In this document: positions 36,062 through 46,842 of the stretch, piece by piece | Layout of the letters: every line of letters begins with the position of its first letter | How positions within the stretch are numbered: the first letter of the stretch is position 1 | Origin: Azospirillum brasilense | Lineage (GTDB): Bacteria; Pseudomonadota; Alphaproteobacteria; Azospirillales; Azospirillaceae | Length of the DNA stretch: 64,000 nt | Assembly: GCF_022023855.1 (NCBI RefSeq) | Contig: NZ_CP059449.1 | Location: 1,598,501-1,662,500, forward strand | Reading direction: 5' to 3' | Position numbers and translations under genes: made by a program | Notes under the pieces: generated by a model | Databases searched by the model: none | What the model saw: the letters and a program-made list of their open reading frames with translations, nothing else | What the model was told of the DNA's origin: nothing

Positions 36062-37024
36062 TCACGTCTTCTTGCCCGGCTTCTTCTTGTTCTCCTCCTC
36101 CGTCCAGGGCAGGACGGCGGTGGCGGAGGTCTGCAGCACGGCGCGGTCGTTCTGGCGCAGGTCGATGGCCACGATGTCGCGGTCCAGGACCTGACCCGTC
36201 GCGTCCATCTCCGCCAACTGGCGCAGCGCGGACGGCATGCGGGCTTCCGGCAGTTTCACCACGACACCGTTCTTCAGCTTGAGGTCCCAGCGGCGGTCGC
36301 CGACCCAGGAGGCGGCGCTCACCTTGTCGCGCAGAGCCGGCACGTTGTCGAGGGCCGCGAGCAGCTTCGGCACCTGCATCGGCGCGTTGGCGCCGACGAC
36401 CTGCGGCAGCGTCTCGATCCGGCGGTTGCCGCGCCGCGCCAGCTCGGTCGCGTCGGCCAGCGGGCGGCCTTCGCGGTCGATGACGGTGAACTTGCGGTCG
36501 TGCTGCCAGATCGCCATCGGCTCCCGTTCCGTCAGGCGGACGAACAGGATGCCGGGCAGGTGGCGCTCGATGGAGGCCGAGGCGACCCAGGGCAGGCTTT
36601 CCAGCTTCTCCTTGGCGTCGGACAGCGTGACGGCGAGGATCGGGTCGCCGCGCTGCACGCCCAGCACGCGCAGGATGGACGCCGGGTCGGTCTCGGTCCG
36701 GCCCTCGACCAGAACGTCGGCGATGGCGAAGCCGGCGGACGCGCTGGTCTGGATCAGGCTTTCCTGCAACGCCGCGGTGGTCTCGGCGAAGGTGCCGCGC
36801 TGCCACGCCGACACGGCCATGCCGGCGACGATCAGGACCGGCGTCAGCAGGATAGCCGCCTTGACCGCGGGACGGGTCCAGCGCGGCCAGGCGCGGCGGC
36901 GGTTGCCTTTCTGGGCCGACTTCGCCATGGCGCGCGGCGGCACGGGCCTGTCGTCGCGGGCCCGGTTCGCAGAACCCCCGAAACCGGCGCGGAACTGCGG
37001 ATCGATGCTCAGTCGAGTTGACAT
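36062..37024 (-). CDS. ftsQ: Cell-division protein FtsQ
   Basis: 320-aa bitopic inner-membrane protein. A basic cytoplasmic N-terminus, one membrane helix (about 55-75, VKAAILLTPVLIVAGMAVSA), POTRA domain (FAIADVLVEGRTETDPASIL to WVASASIERHLPGILFVRLT) and beta domain follow. Scaffold for FtsB/FtsL in the divisome. ATG 37024 has GGAGAACGCCGC upstream and overlaps the ddl end by 16 bp. The C-terminus is Lys-rich (EENKKKPGKKT). Confidence 0.94.
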   Translation of the reverse strand: MSTRLSIDPQFRAGFGGSANRARDDRPVPPRAMAKSAQKGNRRRAWPRWTRPAVKAAILLTPVLIVAGMAVSAWQRGTFAETTAALQESLIQTSASAGFAIADVLVEGRTETDPASILRVLGVQRGDPILAVTLSDAKEKLESLPWVASASIERHLPGILFVRLTEREPMAIWQHDRKFTVIDREGRPLADATELARRGNRRIETLPQVVGANAPMQVPKLLAALDNVPALRDKVSAASWVGDRRWDLKLKNGVVVKLPEARMPSALRQLAEMDATGQVLDRDIVAIDLRQNDRAVLQTSATAVLPWTEEENKKKPGKKT

Positions 37025-37959
37025 GCGGCGTTCTCCACCATCCAAGCGACGAGAGCCCCGTAGGTGAGCCCCACGGCAGCGGCCTGTTCGGGAACCAGCG
37101 ACAGCGGCGTCATGCCCGGCTGGTTGTTGATTTCCAGGAAAAAGAGTCCGTCGGTTCCACTTTTACGATCGTCCCAGCGGAAGTCGCTGCGCGAAACGCC
37201 GCGGCACCCCAGGGTTCGGTGGGCCAGGACCGCCAACCTCTTGGCTTCTTCCGCGACGTGCTCGGGAATCTGCGCGGGCACAGTATGAACGGCATGACCG
37301 GCGCTGTATTTAGCCGTGTAGTCATACACCTGTGCTTCGAAGCGGATCTCCGTCACGGTCAGGGGGCGGCACTCGCCGTCCAGCCCGCCCATGACGCCCA
37401 CGGTCAGCTCGCGGCCCGGGATGAACTCCTCGACCAGGGCGCGCTCGCCGAAGGTCCAGGCGTCGCCGACCGGGCTGTTCTGCCCCTCGCGCACCAGCGT
37501 GACCCCGACGGTCGAGCCTTCGTCCACCGGCTTGACGATGTAGGGGGCGGGCATCGGGTGGGCGCCGCCGGTCAGCTCGCCCTTGGTGAGGACGAGGCCC
37601 TTGGGCGAGCGCACGCCGACCGGGGCGAGCAGCGCCTTGGTCATCGCCTTGTCCATGGCGACCGCGGCGGCGCGCACGCCGGAATGGGTGTAGGGGATGC
37701 CGAGGAATTCCAGGACGCCCTGGATCGTCCCGTCCTCGCCACCGCGCCCGTGCAGGGCGTTGAAGACCGCGTCGGGGCGCGGGTCGGTCAGCGCGCGCAG
37801 CAGCCCCTCCAGGTCGCGCTGCACGTCCACCGCGGTGACGCGGTAGCCTTCCTCCTCCAGCGCCTTGGCGACGCCGGCGCCGCTGACCAGCGACACCTCG
37901 CGCTCCGCCGACCAGCCGCCCATCAGGACGGCGACATGCTTCTTGTGGGGGGTGGTCAT
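37009..37959 (-). CDS. ddl: D-alanine-D-alanine ligase
   Basis: 316-aa ATP-grasp enzyme making the D-Ala-D-Ala dipeptide for MurF. Motifs: VLMGGWSAEREVSL, FNALHGRGGEDGTIQG, YIVKPVDEGSTVGV, YDYTAKYSAG and FLEINNQPGMTPLSLVPEQA. Normal length for a Ddl. Start overlaps the murB stop by 4 bp (ATGA), which implies translational coupling. Confidence 0.97.
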   Translation of the reverse strand: MTTPHKKHVAVLMGGWSAEREVSLVSGAGVAKALEEEGYRVTAVDVQRDLEGLLRALTDPRPDAVFNALHGRGGEDGTIQGVLEFLGIPYTHSGVRAAAVAMDKAMTKALLAPVGVRSPKGLVLTKGELTGGAHPMPAPYIVKPVDEGSTVGVTLVREGQNSPVGDAWTFGERALVEEFIPGRELTVGVMGGLDGECRPLTVTEIRFEAQVYDYTAKYSAGHAVHTVPAQIPEHVAEEAKRLAVLAHRTLGCRGVSRSDFRWDDRKSGTDGLFFLEINNQPGMTPLSLVPEQAAAVGLTYGALVAWMVENAACQLD

Positions 37960-38882
37960 GCGGACGCTCCTTCGCGGGCCACGCCGACCCGCTTGATTTC
38001 CCACTCCAGCGTGACGCCGGAGGTCTCGAACACGCGGCGCCGGACCTCTTCGCCCAGCGCCTCCAGCTCCGCCGCGGTGGCGGTGCCCTGGTTGATGAGG
38101 AAGTTGCAGTGCTTCTCCGACACCTGCGCGCCGCCGATGGTCAGCCCGCGGCAGCCGGCCTTGTCGATCAACTCCCACGCCTTGTGGCCGGGCGGGTTCT
38201 TGAAGGTCGAGCCGCCGGTGCGCGAGCGGACCGGCTGGGTGTCGGCGCGCTTGCCGGAAATCTCCGCCATGCGCCGCGTGATCTCCGCCGGGTCGCCGAC
38301 CGTGCCGCGCAGGGTGGCGCCGGTGAAGATGACGTCCTCCGGCACCCCGGCGTGGCGGTAGGTGAAGCCCATGCCGGCGTTGTCGTAGGACACGCGCTCG
38401 CCCCGGCGGGTCACGCCCTGGGCGGAGACCAGCACGTCCTTGATCTCGTGGCCGTAGGCGCCGCCGTTCATGCGCAGCGCGCCGCCGATGGTGCCGGGAA
38501 TGCCGGACAGGAACTCCAGCCCGGCGACGCCGGTGTCGCGCGCCACCGCGGCGACGTTCAGGTCGAGCGCCGCGGCCCCGGCCTCCAGAGTCAGCCCGTC
38601 CGCCGCGATACCGGCGAAGCCGCGGCCCAGCCGGATCACCACGCCGGGGATGCCGCCGTCGCGGATCAGCAGGTTGGAGGCGACACCCAGCACCGTCACC
38701 GGCACGTCGTCCGGTAGTCCGGCCAGGAAGCCCGCCAGATCGTCGGCGTCCTCCGGCCGGAACATGACCTCCGCCGGACCGCCGACGCGGAACCACGTCA
38801 CGTTGGCCAGCGGTGCCGCGGCGGTCAGCCGTCCGCGGCAGGCGGGCATCCGGTCGATGAGGGAGGCGGTTGTGGCTGTCAT
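37956..38882 (-). CDS. murB: UDP-N-acetylenolpyruvoylglucosamine reductase
   Basis: 308-aa FAD enzyme that reduces the enolpyruvyl group to give UDP-MurNAc. FAD-binding segments TWFRVGGPAEVMFRP, LGVASNLLIRDGG and GLEFLSGIPGTIGGALRMNG are present; the catalytic Ser lies in the GGSTFKNP segment, and a late Glu is in VTLEWEIKRVG. Short type-II form, as in most alphaproteobacteria. 13 bp after murC. Confidence 0.97.
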   Translation of the reverse strand: MTATTASLIDRMPACRGRLTAAAPLANVTWFRVGGPAEVMFRPEDADDLAGFLAGLPDDVPVTVLGVASNLLIRDGGIPGVVIRLGRGFAGIAADGLTLEAGAAALDLNVAAVARDTGVAGLEFLSGIPGTIGGALRMNGGAYGHEIKDVLVSAQGVTRRGERVSYDNAGMGFTYRHAGVPEDVIFTGATLRGTVGDPAEITRRMAEISGKRADTQPVRSRTGGSTFKNPPGHKAWELIDKAGCRGLTIGGAQVSEKHCNFLINQGTATAAELEALGEEVRRRVFETSGVTLEWEIKRVGVAREGASA

Positions 38883-38895
38883 CGGAGAAAACCCG

Positions 38896-40311
<1,416 letters not shown>

Positions 40312-40318
40312 GTCTGGA

Positions 40319-40570
40319 TTACTTTCCGCGGCGGAGCATCAGGCTGAGGGTGGCGTCCACGGCCATGTCGGACAGGCCGTAGGGAAGGGGCTGGGAACCG
40401 ATCGTGACGTGCAGCCGGTCGCGCAGGAAGCCGGCGCCGGCGCGCGGCAGCAGCGGGCATTCGGGCCGGTTGCTCCAGGCACCTTCGGTCCGCGTCATGT
40501 CCGCCGGCCAATCGCCCAGGGGCCGGCAGGAGCGGGGGCGTGCGATGGTGCTGCGCGTTGCCTTGTTCAT
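40319..40570 (-). CDS. Unknown 83-aa protein embedded between murG and murC
   Basis: Not recognised. The start codon overlaps the murG stop (ATGA) and the stop lies 7 bp before murC, so it fits the operon exactly and would couple murG to murC translation. Third codon positions are almost all G or C, as in real genes here. The sequence has a basic N-terminus, a Trp/Pro-rich middle ([24 protein letters not shown]), and a C-terminal segment [20 protein letters not shown]. No membrane helix or signal peptide. It could be a lineage-specific accessory of the Mur pathway or only a coupling ORF; function cannot be told from sequence. Confidence 0.65.
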   Translation of the reverse strand: MNKATRSTIARPRSCRPLGDWPADMTRTEGAWSNRPECPLLPRAGAGFLRDRLHVTIGSQPLPYGLSDMAVDATLSLMLRRGK

Positions 40571-41706
40571 TCCGCGGCTTCCTTGGTTCGGGCGTGGTTC
40601 GGGTTGGCGATCATGTCGAGCACGGCGTCGGCCAGCCGGCGCGCGGCGTCGGCCATGCCCCAGCCGTGGGCGGCCTGCGCCGCGGTGGTCAGCGCGTCGG
40701 GCGACTCCAGCAGCGCCGTCAGGCGGGCGGCGAGCGTGTCGGCGGTGAAGTCCGGCTGCGCCATCAACCAGGCGGCCCCGGCGGCGGCGAGCTGCCGCGC
40801 GTTGGCCGTCTGGTGGTCGTCCATGGCATGGGGATATGGCACAAGAATGGCCGGGCGCCCGATGCAGGTCAGTTCGGCGATGGTCGAGGCGCCGGCCCGC
40901 GTGATGGCGAGGTGGCAGGCGGCCAGCCGGTCCGGCACGTCGCGGAAGAAGCTCTCCAGCTCCAGCCCGCCGAGGCCCATGTTGGAGTAGGCGGCGCGCG
41001 CGGCCTCCAGATCCTCGGGCCGGCACTGCTGCGCCAGATGGATGCGGGCGCGCAGGTCGGTGGGCAACCGGCCCAGCGCCTCGGGGATGACTTCGGAGAA
41101 GACGCGGGCGCCCTGGCTGCCACCCATCACCAGGATGCGGACGAGGCCGCCGGGGGCGGGAACGGCGTAGGCGGCGTCGCGCTGGGCGGCGATGGCGGGG
41201 CGGACCGGGTTGCCGGTGCAGACGAGGCGCGGACGGTGCTCCTCCTTCACCGAGGTGACCTCGGGGAAGGCGACGGCGATGCGCCGCGCCGCGGCGGCGA
41301 GCATCCGGTTGGCACGGCCGAGCACGGCGTTCTGCTCGTGCAGCATCACCGGCACGCGGCCCTGCGCGGCAGCGTAGACCGTGGGAACGGAGGGGTAGCC
41401 GCCGAAGCCGACGACGGCCGCCGGCTTCAGGTGGCGCATCAGCGCGTTGGCGCCGAGCAGGCCGAGGCCCATCTGCCACGCCGCGTTCATCTTGGCCAGC
41501 AGGTTGCCGCCGGGGGCGGCGGAGCGGATGCGGTGGACCGTCACCTCCGGCAGGCTGTCGCCGAAGGCCTGGCCGCGCTTGTCGGTGACCAGCGCCACCG
41601 CCTCGCCGCGGGCCAGCAGCTCGCGCGCCAGCGCCTCCGCCGGGAAGAAGTGTCCGCCGGTGCCGCCGGCGGCGAGGATGATGGGACGTTGCGTGGTGTC
41701 GGCCAT
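40567..41706 (-). CDS. murG: MurG transferase (lipid II synthesis)
   Basis: 379-aa GT28 glycosyltransferase that transfers GlcNAc to lipid I on the inner face of the membrane. Motifs: ILAAGGTGGHFFPAEALA (G-loop), VVGFGGYPSVPTV, MLHEQNAVLGRANR, VMGGSQGARVFSEVI, ITRAGASTIAEL and VPYPHAMDDHQTANA. ATG 41706 with GGAG upstream, 5 bp after ftsW. Its stop overlaps the small ORF start. Confidence 0.97.
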   Translation of the reverse strand: MADTTQRPIILAAGGTGGHFFPAEALARELLARGEAVALVTDKRGQAFGDSLPEVTVHRIRSAAPGGNLLAKMNAAWQMGLGLLGANALMRHLKPAAVVGFGGYPSVPTVYAAAQGRVPVMLHEQNAVLGRANRMLAAAARRIAVAFPEVTSVKEEHRPRLVCTGNPVRPAIAAQRDAAYAVPAPGGLVRILVMGGSQGARVFSEVIPEALGRLPTDLRARIHLAQQCRPEDLEAARAAYSNMGLGGLELESFFRDVPDRLAACHLAITRAGASTIAELTCIGRPAILVPYPHAMDDHQTANARQLAAAGAAWLMAQPDFTADTLAARLTALLESPDALTTAAQAAHGWGMADAARRLADAVLDMIANPNHARTKEAAE

Positions 41707-41711
41707 CGTCG

Positions 41712-42833
41712 TCACTCCGCCGGGCCGAAGCGCTTGCGGGTCAGCGCCAGCACCATCCCCATGCCGAAGCCCAGCGCCAGCAGCGAGGAGCCGCCGTAGG
41801 AGATGAAGGGCAGCGTCATGCCCTTGGTCGGCATCAGATGCAGGGCGGAGCCCATGTTGATCGCCGCCTGCAGGCCGAACTGGATCAGCAGGCCGCTCGC
41901 CGCCAGCAGCACGAAGTAGTTGGTGTCGTTGAACACCCGCGCGAAGCCGCGCAGCACGATGAAGGCGAACAGGATGATGATGATCAGGCAGAAGATCAGC
42001 CCCATCTCCTCGCCGGCGACGGCGAAGATGAAGTCGGCGTGGCTGTCCGGCAGCGAGTATTTCACCGTTCCCTGGCCGGGGCCGGTGCCCATCAGCCCGC
42101 CGTTGGCGAAGGCCTCCAGCGAGCGGCTGACCTGATAGGTGTCGCCGCTCGACGGGTCGAGGAAGCGGTTGATGCGGCTGTGGACGTGCGGCAGCGTGAA
42201 GTAGGCGCCGACGAGGCCGGCGACGCCCAGCACGCCGAGCCCGCCGACCAGCATGATGTTCAGACCTGCCAGGAAGAACTGCGAGAACCACACCGCCGAC
42301 ACCACCACCGTCATGCCCAGGTCGGGCTGGAGCAGCAGGCCGCCGACGGTCAGGCCGTAGAGCAGGATCGACAGGATCGTGCCGGGGAAGCCGGGGTTGG
42401 TGCGCGACAGCGAGAACAGCCACGCCCCGACCACCGCGAAGGCCGGCTTCACGAACTCCGATGGCTGGATCGACAGGCCGGGGATATGGATCCAGCGCCG
42501 CGCGCCCTTGATCTCCACGCCGACGACCAGCGTCGCGTAGACCATCGCCACCGCGATCAGGAAGACCACCAGCGCCGCCCGCCGTACGCCGCGCGGGCTG
42601 AGCAGCGAGACGCCGCACATGATGGCGACGCTGGGGATCAGCATCATCAGGTGGCGTTCGACGAAGTAGAAGGTGTCCTGGATGCCGATGCGCTCCGCCA
42701 CCGGCGGGCTGGCCGCGGTGATCAGGACCGTGCCGAGCGCCATCAGCACTGCCAGTGCGGCGAGCTGCCAGCGGTCCACCGTCCACCACCAGCGGCCGAA
42801 GATGGATTGGTCGGTGCGGTCGAAGGTCATCAT
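41712..42833 (-). CDS. ftsW: Peptidoglycan glycosyltransferase FtsW
   Basis: 373-aa SEDS-family polytopic membrane protein (about ten helices) that polymerises septal glycan with FtsI. Hallmarks: KGARRWIHIPGLSIQPSEFVK, LLQPDLGMTVVV, GGLMGTGPGQGTVKYSLPDSHADFIFA with the catalytic-type Asp, and MPTKGMTLPFISYGGSSLLA. Tandem ATG codons at 42833 and 42830; the first overlaps the murD stop and has GGGGGA 9 bp upstream. Confidence 0.97.
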   Translation of the reverse strand: MMTFDRTDQSIFGRWWWTVDRWQLAALAVLMALGTVLITAASPPVAERIGIQDTFYFVERHLMMLIPSVAIMCGVSLLSPRGVRRAALVVFLIAVAMVYATLVVGVEIKGARRWIHIPGLSIQPSEFVKPAFAVVGAWLFSLSRTNPGFPGTILSILLYGLTVGGLLLQPDLGMTVVVSAVWFSQFFLAGLNIMLVGGLGVLGVAGLVGAYFTLPHVHSRINRFLDPSSGDTYQVSRSLEAFANGGLMGTGPGQGTVKYSLPDSHADFIFAVAGEEMGLIFCLIIIILFAFIVLRGFARVFNDTNYFVLLAASGLLIQFGLQAAINMGSALHLMPTKGMTLPFISYGGSSLLALGFGMGMVLALTRKRFGPAE

Positions 42834-44236
42834 CAGGCGCGGTCCCCCGGAACGGCGTTGCCTTCGAGACGATTCACGGCTTCGGCGAAGGCCTCGCCGC
42901 GTTTCTCGAAATTCGCGAACTGGTCCCAGGAGGCGCAGGCCGGCGACAGCAGCACGCAGGCGCCGGGCAGCGCCTCGGCCAGCGCCAGCTCTGCCGCGGC
43001 GTTGACCGCCACGTCCAGCGTGCCGCAGCGGGTGTGCGGAACCTTGTTGGCCTCCAGCCACACCGCGAAGCGGTCCGACGCCTCGCCGATCAGGAAGGCG
43101 TGGCGGACGCGCGGCGCGTAGGCCTCCAGCCCGTCCAGCCCGGTCTCCTTCGCCTGTCCGCCGAGAATCCAGTAGATCGGGTCGAAGGTCGCCAGCGCCT
43201 TCTCCGTCGCGTCGGCGTTGGTCGCCTTGCTGTCGTTGACGAAGCGCACGCCGTCGATGGTCCGCACCAGCTGCTGGCGGTGGGCGAGGCCGGGGAAGGT
43301 GGTCATGGCGGCGACAATGGCCGGGGTCGGCACGCCCGCCGCTTTGCAGGCGGCATAGGCCGCGGCGGCGTTCTGCCAGTTGTGCGTTCCGAGCAGCGCC
43401 GGGAAGGCGGCCAACTCGGCCACGCGCTCCGCGGTGCCGAAGGTGTCGTCGACCAGCCAGCCGTTCTCGGCGTAGACGCCGCCGGGCACCGGACCCAGGG
43501 CGGAGACCGGCCAGATCACCTGGTCGCCCTTGGCCTTCAGCTCCTCCCAGATCGCCCGACAGGTCGGGTCGTCCACGCCGATCACCGCGGTGCGCGGCTT
43601 GGTCTGGCGGTGGAAGATCAGTTTCTTGGCGGCGACGTAGCCGTCCATGCCGCCATGGCGGGCCAGATGGTCCGGGGTGATGTTGAGCAGCACCGCCACG
43701 TCGAAGGTGATCGAGTAGGTCAGCTCAAGCTGGTAGCTCGACATCTCCAGCACGTAGCTGCCGCCGGCCCCCACGGAGGGGAAGGTCAGCGCCGGGGTGC
43801 CCAGGTTGCCGCCGACCGCGATGCGCCGCCCGGCGGCTTCCATCACATGGCCGATCAGGGTGGTGGTGGTGGACTTGCCGTTGGTGCCGGTGATGCCGAT
43901 GTAGGCCGAATCACGCTCCGACCGGGCCAGCAGCTCGATGTCGCAGACCAGCTCGATGTTCGCGGCGCGGGCGCGCAGGGCCACTGGATGGGGCTTCGGG
44001 TGGGTGTGCGGGATGCCCGGCGACCAGACGATGGTGGTCAGCTCGGTCAGGTCCGCCGTGGTCAGGTCGACGACCTTGTAGCCCTTGCTCAGCGCGGCGG
44101 CGCGGCTGGACTCGTTGTCGTCCCACACCCACACGTCGGCGCCGCTTTGGGTCAGCGCCTCCGCCGTGGCGAGGCCCGACTTGCCCAGCCCCATGACCGC
44201 CACCGGCAGTCCTTCCATGTAGAACAGGTTGATCAT
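42833..44236 (-). CDS. murD: UDP-N-acetylmuramoyl-L-alanine:D-glutamate ligase
   Basis: 467-aa Mur ligase adding D-Glu. VAVMGLGKSGLATAEAL (Rossmann-like N-domain), P-loop GITGTNGKSTTTTL, VLEMSSYQLE, ITPDHLARHGGMDGY and FVNDSKATNADATEKAL are present. ATG 44236; ATG 44218 is an alternative closer to the family N-terminus. Its stop overlaps the ftsW start. Confidence 0.97.
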   Translation of the reverse strand: MINLFYMEGLPVAVMGLGKSGLATAEALTQSGADVWVWDDNESSRAAALSKGYKVVDLTTADLTELTTIVWSPGIPHTHPKPHPVALRARAANIELVCDIELLARSERDSAYIGITGTNGKSTTTTLIGHVMEAAGRRIAVGGNLGTPALTFPSVGAGGSYVLEMSSYQLELTYSITFDVAVLLNITPDHLARHGGMDGYVAAKKLIFHRQTKPRTAVIGVDDPTCRAIWEELKAKGDQVIWPVSALGPVPGGVYAENGWLVDDTFGTAERVAELAAFPALLGTHNWQNAAAAYAACKAAGVPTPAIVAAMTTFPGLAHRQQLVRTIDGVRFVNDSKATNADATEKALATFDPIYWILGGQAKETGLDGLEAYAPRVRHAFLIGEASDRFAVWLEANKVPHTRCGTLDVAVNAAAELALAEALPGACVLLSPACASWDQFANFEKRGEAFAEAVNRLEGNAVPGDRA

Positions 44237-44249
44237 CGGGCGGCGACCC

Positions 44250-45335
44250 TCAGCGGAGCTTCAGCGTGGACAGGCCGACGAGGGCCAGGATGGAGGCGAT
44301 GATCCAGAAGCGGATGACCACGGTGGACTCCGCCCATCCCTTCTTCTCGAAGTGATGGTGCAGGGGCGCCATGCGGAACACGCGCTTTCCGGTCAGCTTG
44401 AACGAGGCGACCTGGACGATCACCGATACGGTCTCCAGCACGAACAGGCCGCCGATGATCGCCAGCACGATCTCGTGCTTGGTGACCACGCTGACGGCTC
44501 CCAGCGCGCCGCCGAGGGCCAGCGAGCCGGTGTCGCCCATGAAGACCATGGCGGGGGGCGCGTTGTACCAGAGGAAACCGATCCCCGCACCGACCAGAGC
44601 CCCGCAGAAAACGGCAAGCTCACCAGCACCGGGCACATGGTGGATCTGAAGGTAGTTGGCGAAGATCGCGTTGCCGGTCAGGTAGGCGATCAGGCCGAAG
44701 CAGCCCGCCGCGATCATCGTCGGCACGATGGCCAGCCCGTCCAGCCCGTCGGTCAGGTTCACCGCGTTCGACGCGCCGACCATGACGAAGGCGCCGACGG
44801 GGATGAAGAACCAGGAGAGCTGGATCAGGAAATCCTTGACGAAGGGCACGGCCAGACCACCGGACAGGGGCGGCGCCGACACATACATGATGGCGGCGGC
44901 GGCGGAGACACCGATGATGATCTCCCAGGTCAGGCGGAAGCGGCCCGACAGGCCCTTGGTGTTGCGCTTGGTCAGCTTCAGATAGTCGTCGCCGAAGCCG
45001 ATCAGCCCGTAGCCGATCGTCACCAGCAGCACGATCCAGGTGTAGGCGTTGGTCAGATCGACCCACAGCAGCGTGCTGATCGACACGGCGATCAGGATCA
45101 TCAGGCCGCCCATGGTGGGCGTGCCCTTCTTCTTCATATGGCTTTCCGGCCCGTCGGAGCGGATCGGCTGGCCCTCGCCCTGCTTGCGTTTCAGCCACGC
45201 GATCAGGCGCGGAAAGAACACGAAGCTGATGACGAGCGCCGTCAGCACCGCGCCTCCCGTCCGGAAGGTCAGATACCGGAACAGGTTGAACGGCGTGAAG
45301 ACGTCCGCCAGGGGAAAGAGCAGGTTGTAGAGCAT
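44250..45335 (-). CDS. mraY: Phospho-N-acetylmuramoyl-pentapeptide transferase
   Basis: 361-aa integral membrane enzyme with about ten helices, making lipid I from undecaprenyl phosphate and UDP-MurNAc-pentapeptide. Typical segments: [16 protein letters not shown], the catalytic [45 protein letters not shown] and [14 protein letters not shown]. Starts 10 bp after murF and ends 13 bp before murD. Confidence 0.97.
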   Translation of the reverse strand: MLYNLLFPLADVFTPFNLFRYLTFRTGGAVLTALVISFVFFPRLIAWLKRKQGEGQPIRSDGPESHMKKKGTPTMGGLMILIAVSISTLLWVDLTNAYTWIVLLVTIGYGLIGFGDDYLKLTKRNTKGLSGRFRLTWEIIIGVSAAAAIMYVSAPPLSGGLAVPFVKDFLIQLSWFFIPVGAFVMVGASNAVNLTDGLDGLAIVPTMIAAGCFGLIAYLTGNAIFANYLQIHHVPGAGELAVFCGALVGAGIGFLWYNAPPAMVFMGDTGSLALGGALGAVSVVTKHEIVLAIIGGLFVLETVSVIVQVASFKLTGKRVFRMAPLHHHFEKKGWAESTVVIRFWIIASILALVGLSTLKLR

Positions 45336-45345
45336 CGTGAAGCGG

Positions 45346-46842
45346 TCAGCCTTTGTGCCCGTGCGCCGCGGTCTGATCCGTGTCAGCCGCGGGCAAGGAG
45401 CCGTTGTTGTTCTTTTCGGTTTGTTTGCTGTCTTTGGTGTCCAGGGCGGACAGGGCGTCCACCACCGTCGCCATGCGGCTGCCCAGCGAACCCTTGATCA
45501 GCACCACATCGCCGCCGCGCACCGCACCGGCCAGGATGGGGGCCAGCTCGGCGCTGGACTCCGTCCAGGCGCCGCGCATGGCGGCGGGCAGGCGGTCGAA
45601 CAGGGCGCGCATGTGCGGGCCGCAGGCGTAGACCGCGTCCACATGCGCGGTGCGCAGCGGTTCGGCCAGCGCGGCGTGCAGGGCGTCGGCGCGGTCGCCC
45701 AGTTCACGCATGTCGCCCAGCACGGCGAGGCGCCGGCCGCCGGCCCCGGGGTCGGTCTTGCCGAGCACCGCGAAGGTCGCGGCCATGGCGGCGGGGCTGG
45801 CGTTGTAGCTTTCGTCGATCAGGGTGAAGGCGCCCCGGGCGGCCTGGACGCGCTTGCGCGTGCCGCGGCCCTTCACCGGCGCGATGGTGGACAGCGCGCG
45901 CCCCGCGGCGGCGACGTCGGCGCCCAGCGCCTTCACCGCCAGCAGCACGGCGAGGCTGTTCATCACCCAATGCCGGCCGGGCAGCGCCAGGCTGTACTGG
46001 ATGCGCTCGCCCCGGACGACCGCGGTCACGGCGCTGCAGGTGGCGTGCAGCGAGCACTCCACCAGACGCGCGTCGGCGTCGGCGTGGGAGCCGAAGCTCC
46101 AGATGCGGCTCAGCCCCTGGGTGCGCGCGGCGGCGAGCAGCCGCGCGAAATGCGGGTTGTCGCGGTTGAGGACGGCGACCCCGTTGGGGTTCATGCCCTC
46201 GAAGATCTCGGCTTTGGCGTCGGCGATCGCCTCGACGGAGTCGAAGAACTCCAGATGCGCGGCCTCGACCGTGGTGATGACCGCGACGTCGGGCATCACC
46301 TGCCGCGACAGGGGGCCAAGCTCCCCGGCGTGGTTCATGCCCAGCTCGAACACACCGAACTCGCTGTCCTCCGGCATGCGGGCCAGCGACAGGGGCACGC
46401 CCCAATGGTTGTTCAGACTGCCTTCGGTGGCGAAGGTGCGGCCCTGCGCCGACAGGACATGGCGCAACGCCTCCTTGGTGCTGGTCTTGCCGACCGAGCC
46501 GGTGACGCCCACCACCTTGGCCTGGGTGCGCAGCCGCGCGACGTGGCCGAGATCGCCCAGCGCCGCCAGCGTGTCCTGCTCCACCGCCAGAAGGGAGGCG
46601 TCGCCGGGCACGCCGGGTGGCACGGTGCTGACCAGCGCCGCGGCGGCGCCGGCCTCCAGCGCCTTCGCCACGAAGTCGTGCCCGTCGAAGTTCGGCCCCT
46701 TGATGGCGACGAACAGGTCGCCCGGCGCCACCTTGCGGCTGTCGATGCTCACCCCGGTCGCCGCCCAGGAGCGCGTCGCCTGACCGCTGGTGGCGGCGGC
46801 GGCGTCCTCGGCGGTCCACAGGACGGTCTTGGCCTCGCTCAT
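45346..46842 (-). CDS. murF: UDP-MurNAc-tripeptide-D-alanyl-D-alanine ligase
   Basis: 498-aa Mur ligase completing the pentapeptide. ISDSR-like motif [17 protein letters not shown]-loop [37 protein letters not shown] and [13 protein letters not shown]. The C-terminal ~30 residues ([20 protein letters not shown] onward) are a polar low-complexity tail beyond the usual end. ATG 46842 overlaps the murE stop by 4 bp. Confidence 0.97.
   Translation of the reverse strand: MSEAKTVLWTAEDAAAATSGQATRSWAATGVSIDSRKVAPGDLFVAIKGPNFDGHDFVAKALEAGAAAALVSTVPPGVPGDASLLAVEQDTLAALGDLGHVARLRTQAKVVGVTGSVGKTSTKEALRHVLSAQGRTFATEGSLNNHWGVPLSLARMPEDSEFGVFELGMNHAGELGPLSRQVMPDVAVITTVEAAHLEFFDSVEAIADAKAEIFEGMNPNGVAVLNRDNPHFARLLAAARTQGLSRIWSFGSHADADARLVECSLHATCSAVTAVVRGERIQYSLALPGRHWVMNSLAVLLAVKALGADVAAAGRALSTIAPVKGRGTRKRVQAARGAFTLIDESYNASPAAMAATFAVLGKTDPGAGGRRLAVLGDMRELGDRADALHAALAEPLRTAHVDAVYACGPHMRALFDRLPAAMRGAWTESSAELAPILAGAVRGGDVVLIKGSLGSRMATVVDALSALDTKDSKQTEKNNNGSLPAADTDQTAAHGHKG

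Noticed and set aside
41707-43061. Long open frame extending murG or ftsW upstream through the neighbouring gene
   Set aside because: High G+C removes stop codons; the translation has no family features and the true starts are set by conserved N-termini and ribosome-binding sites.
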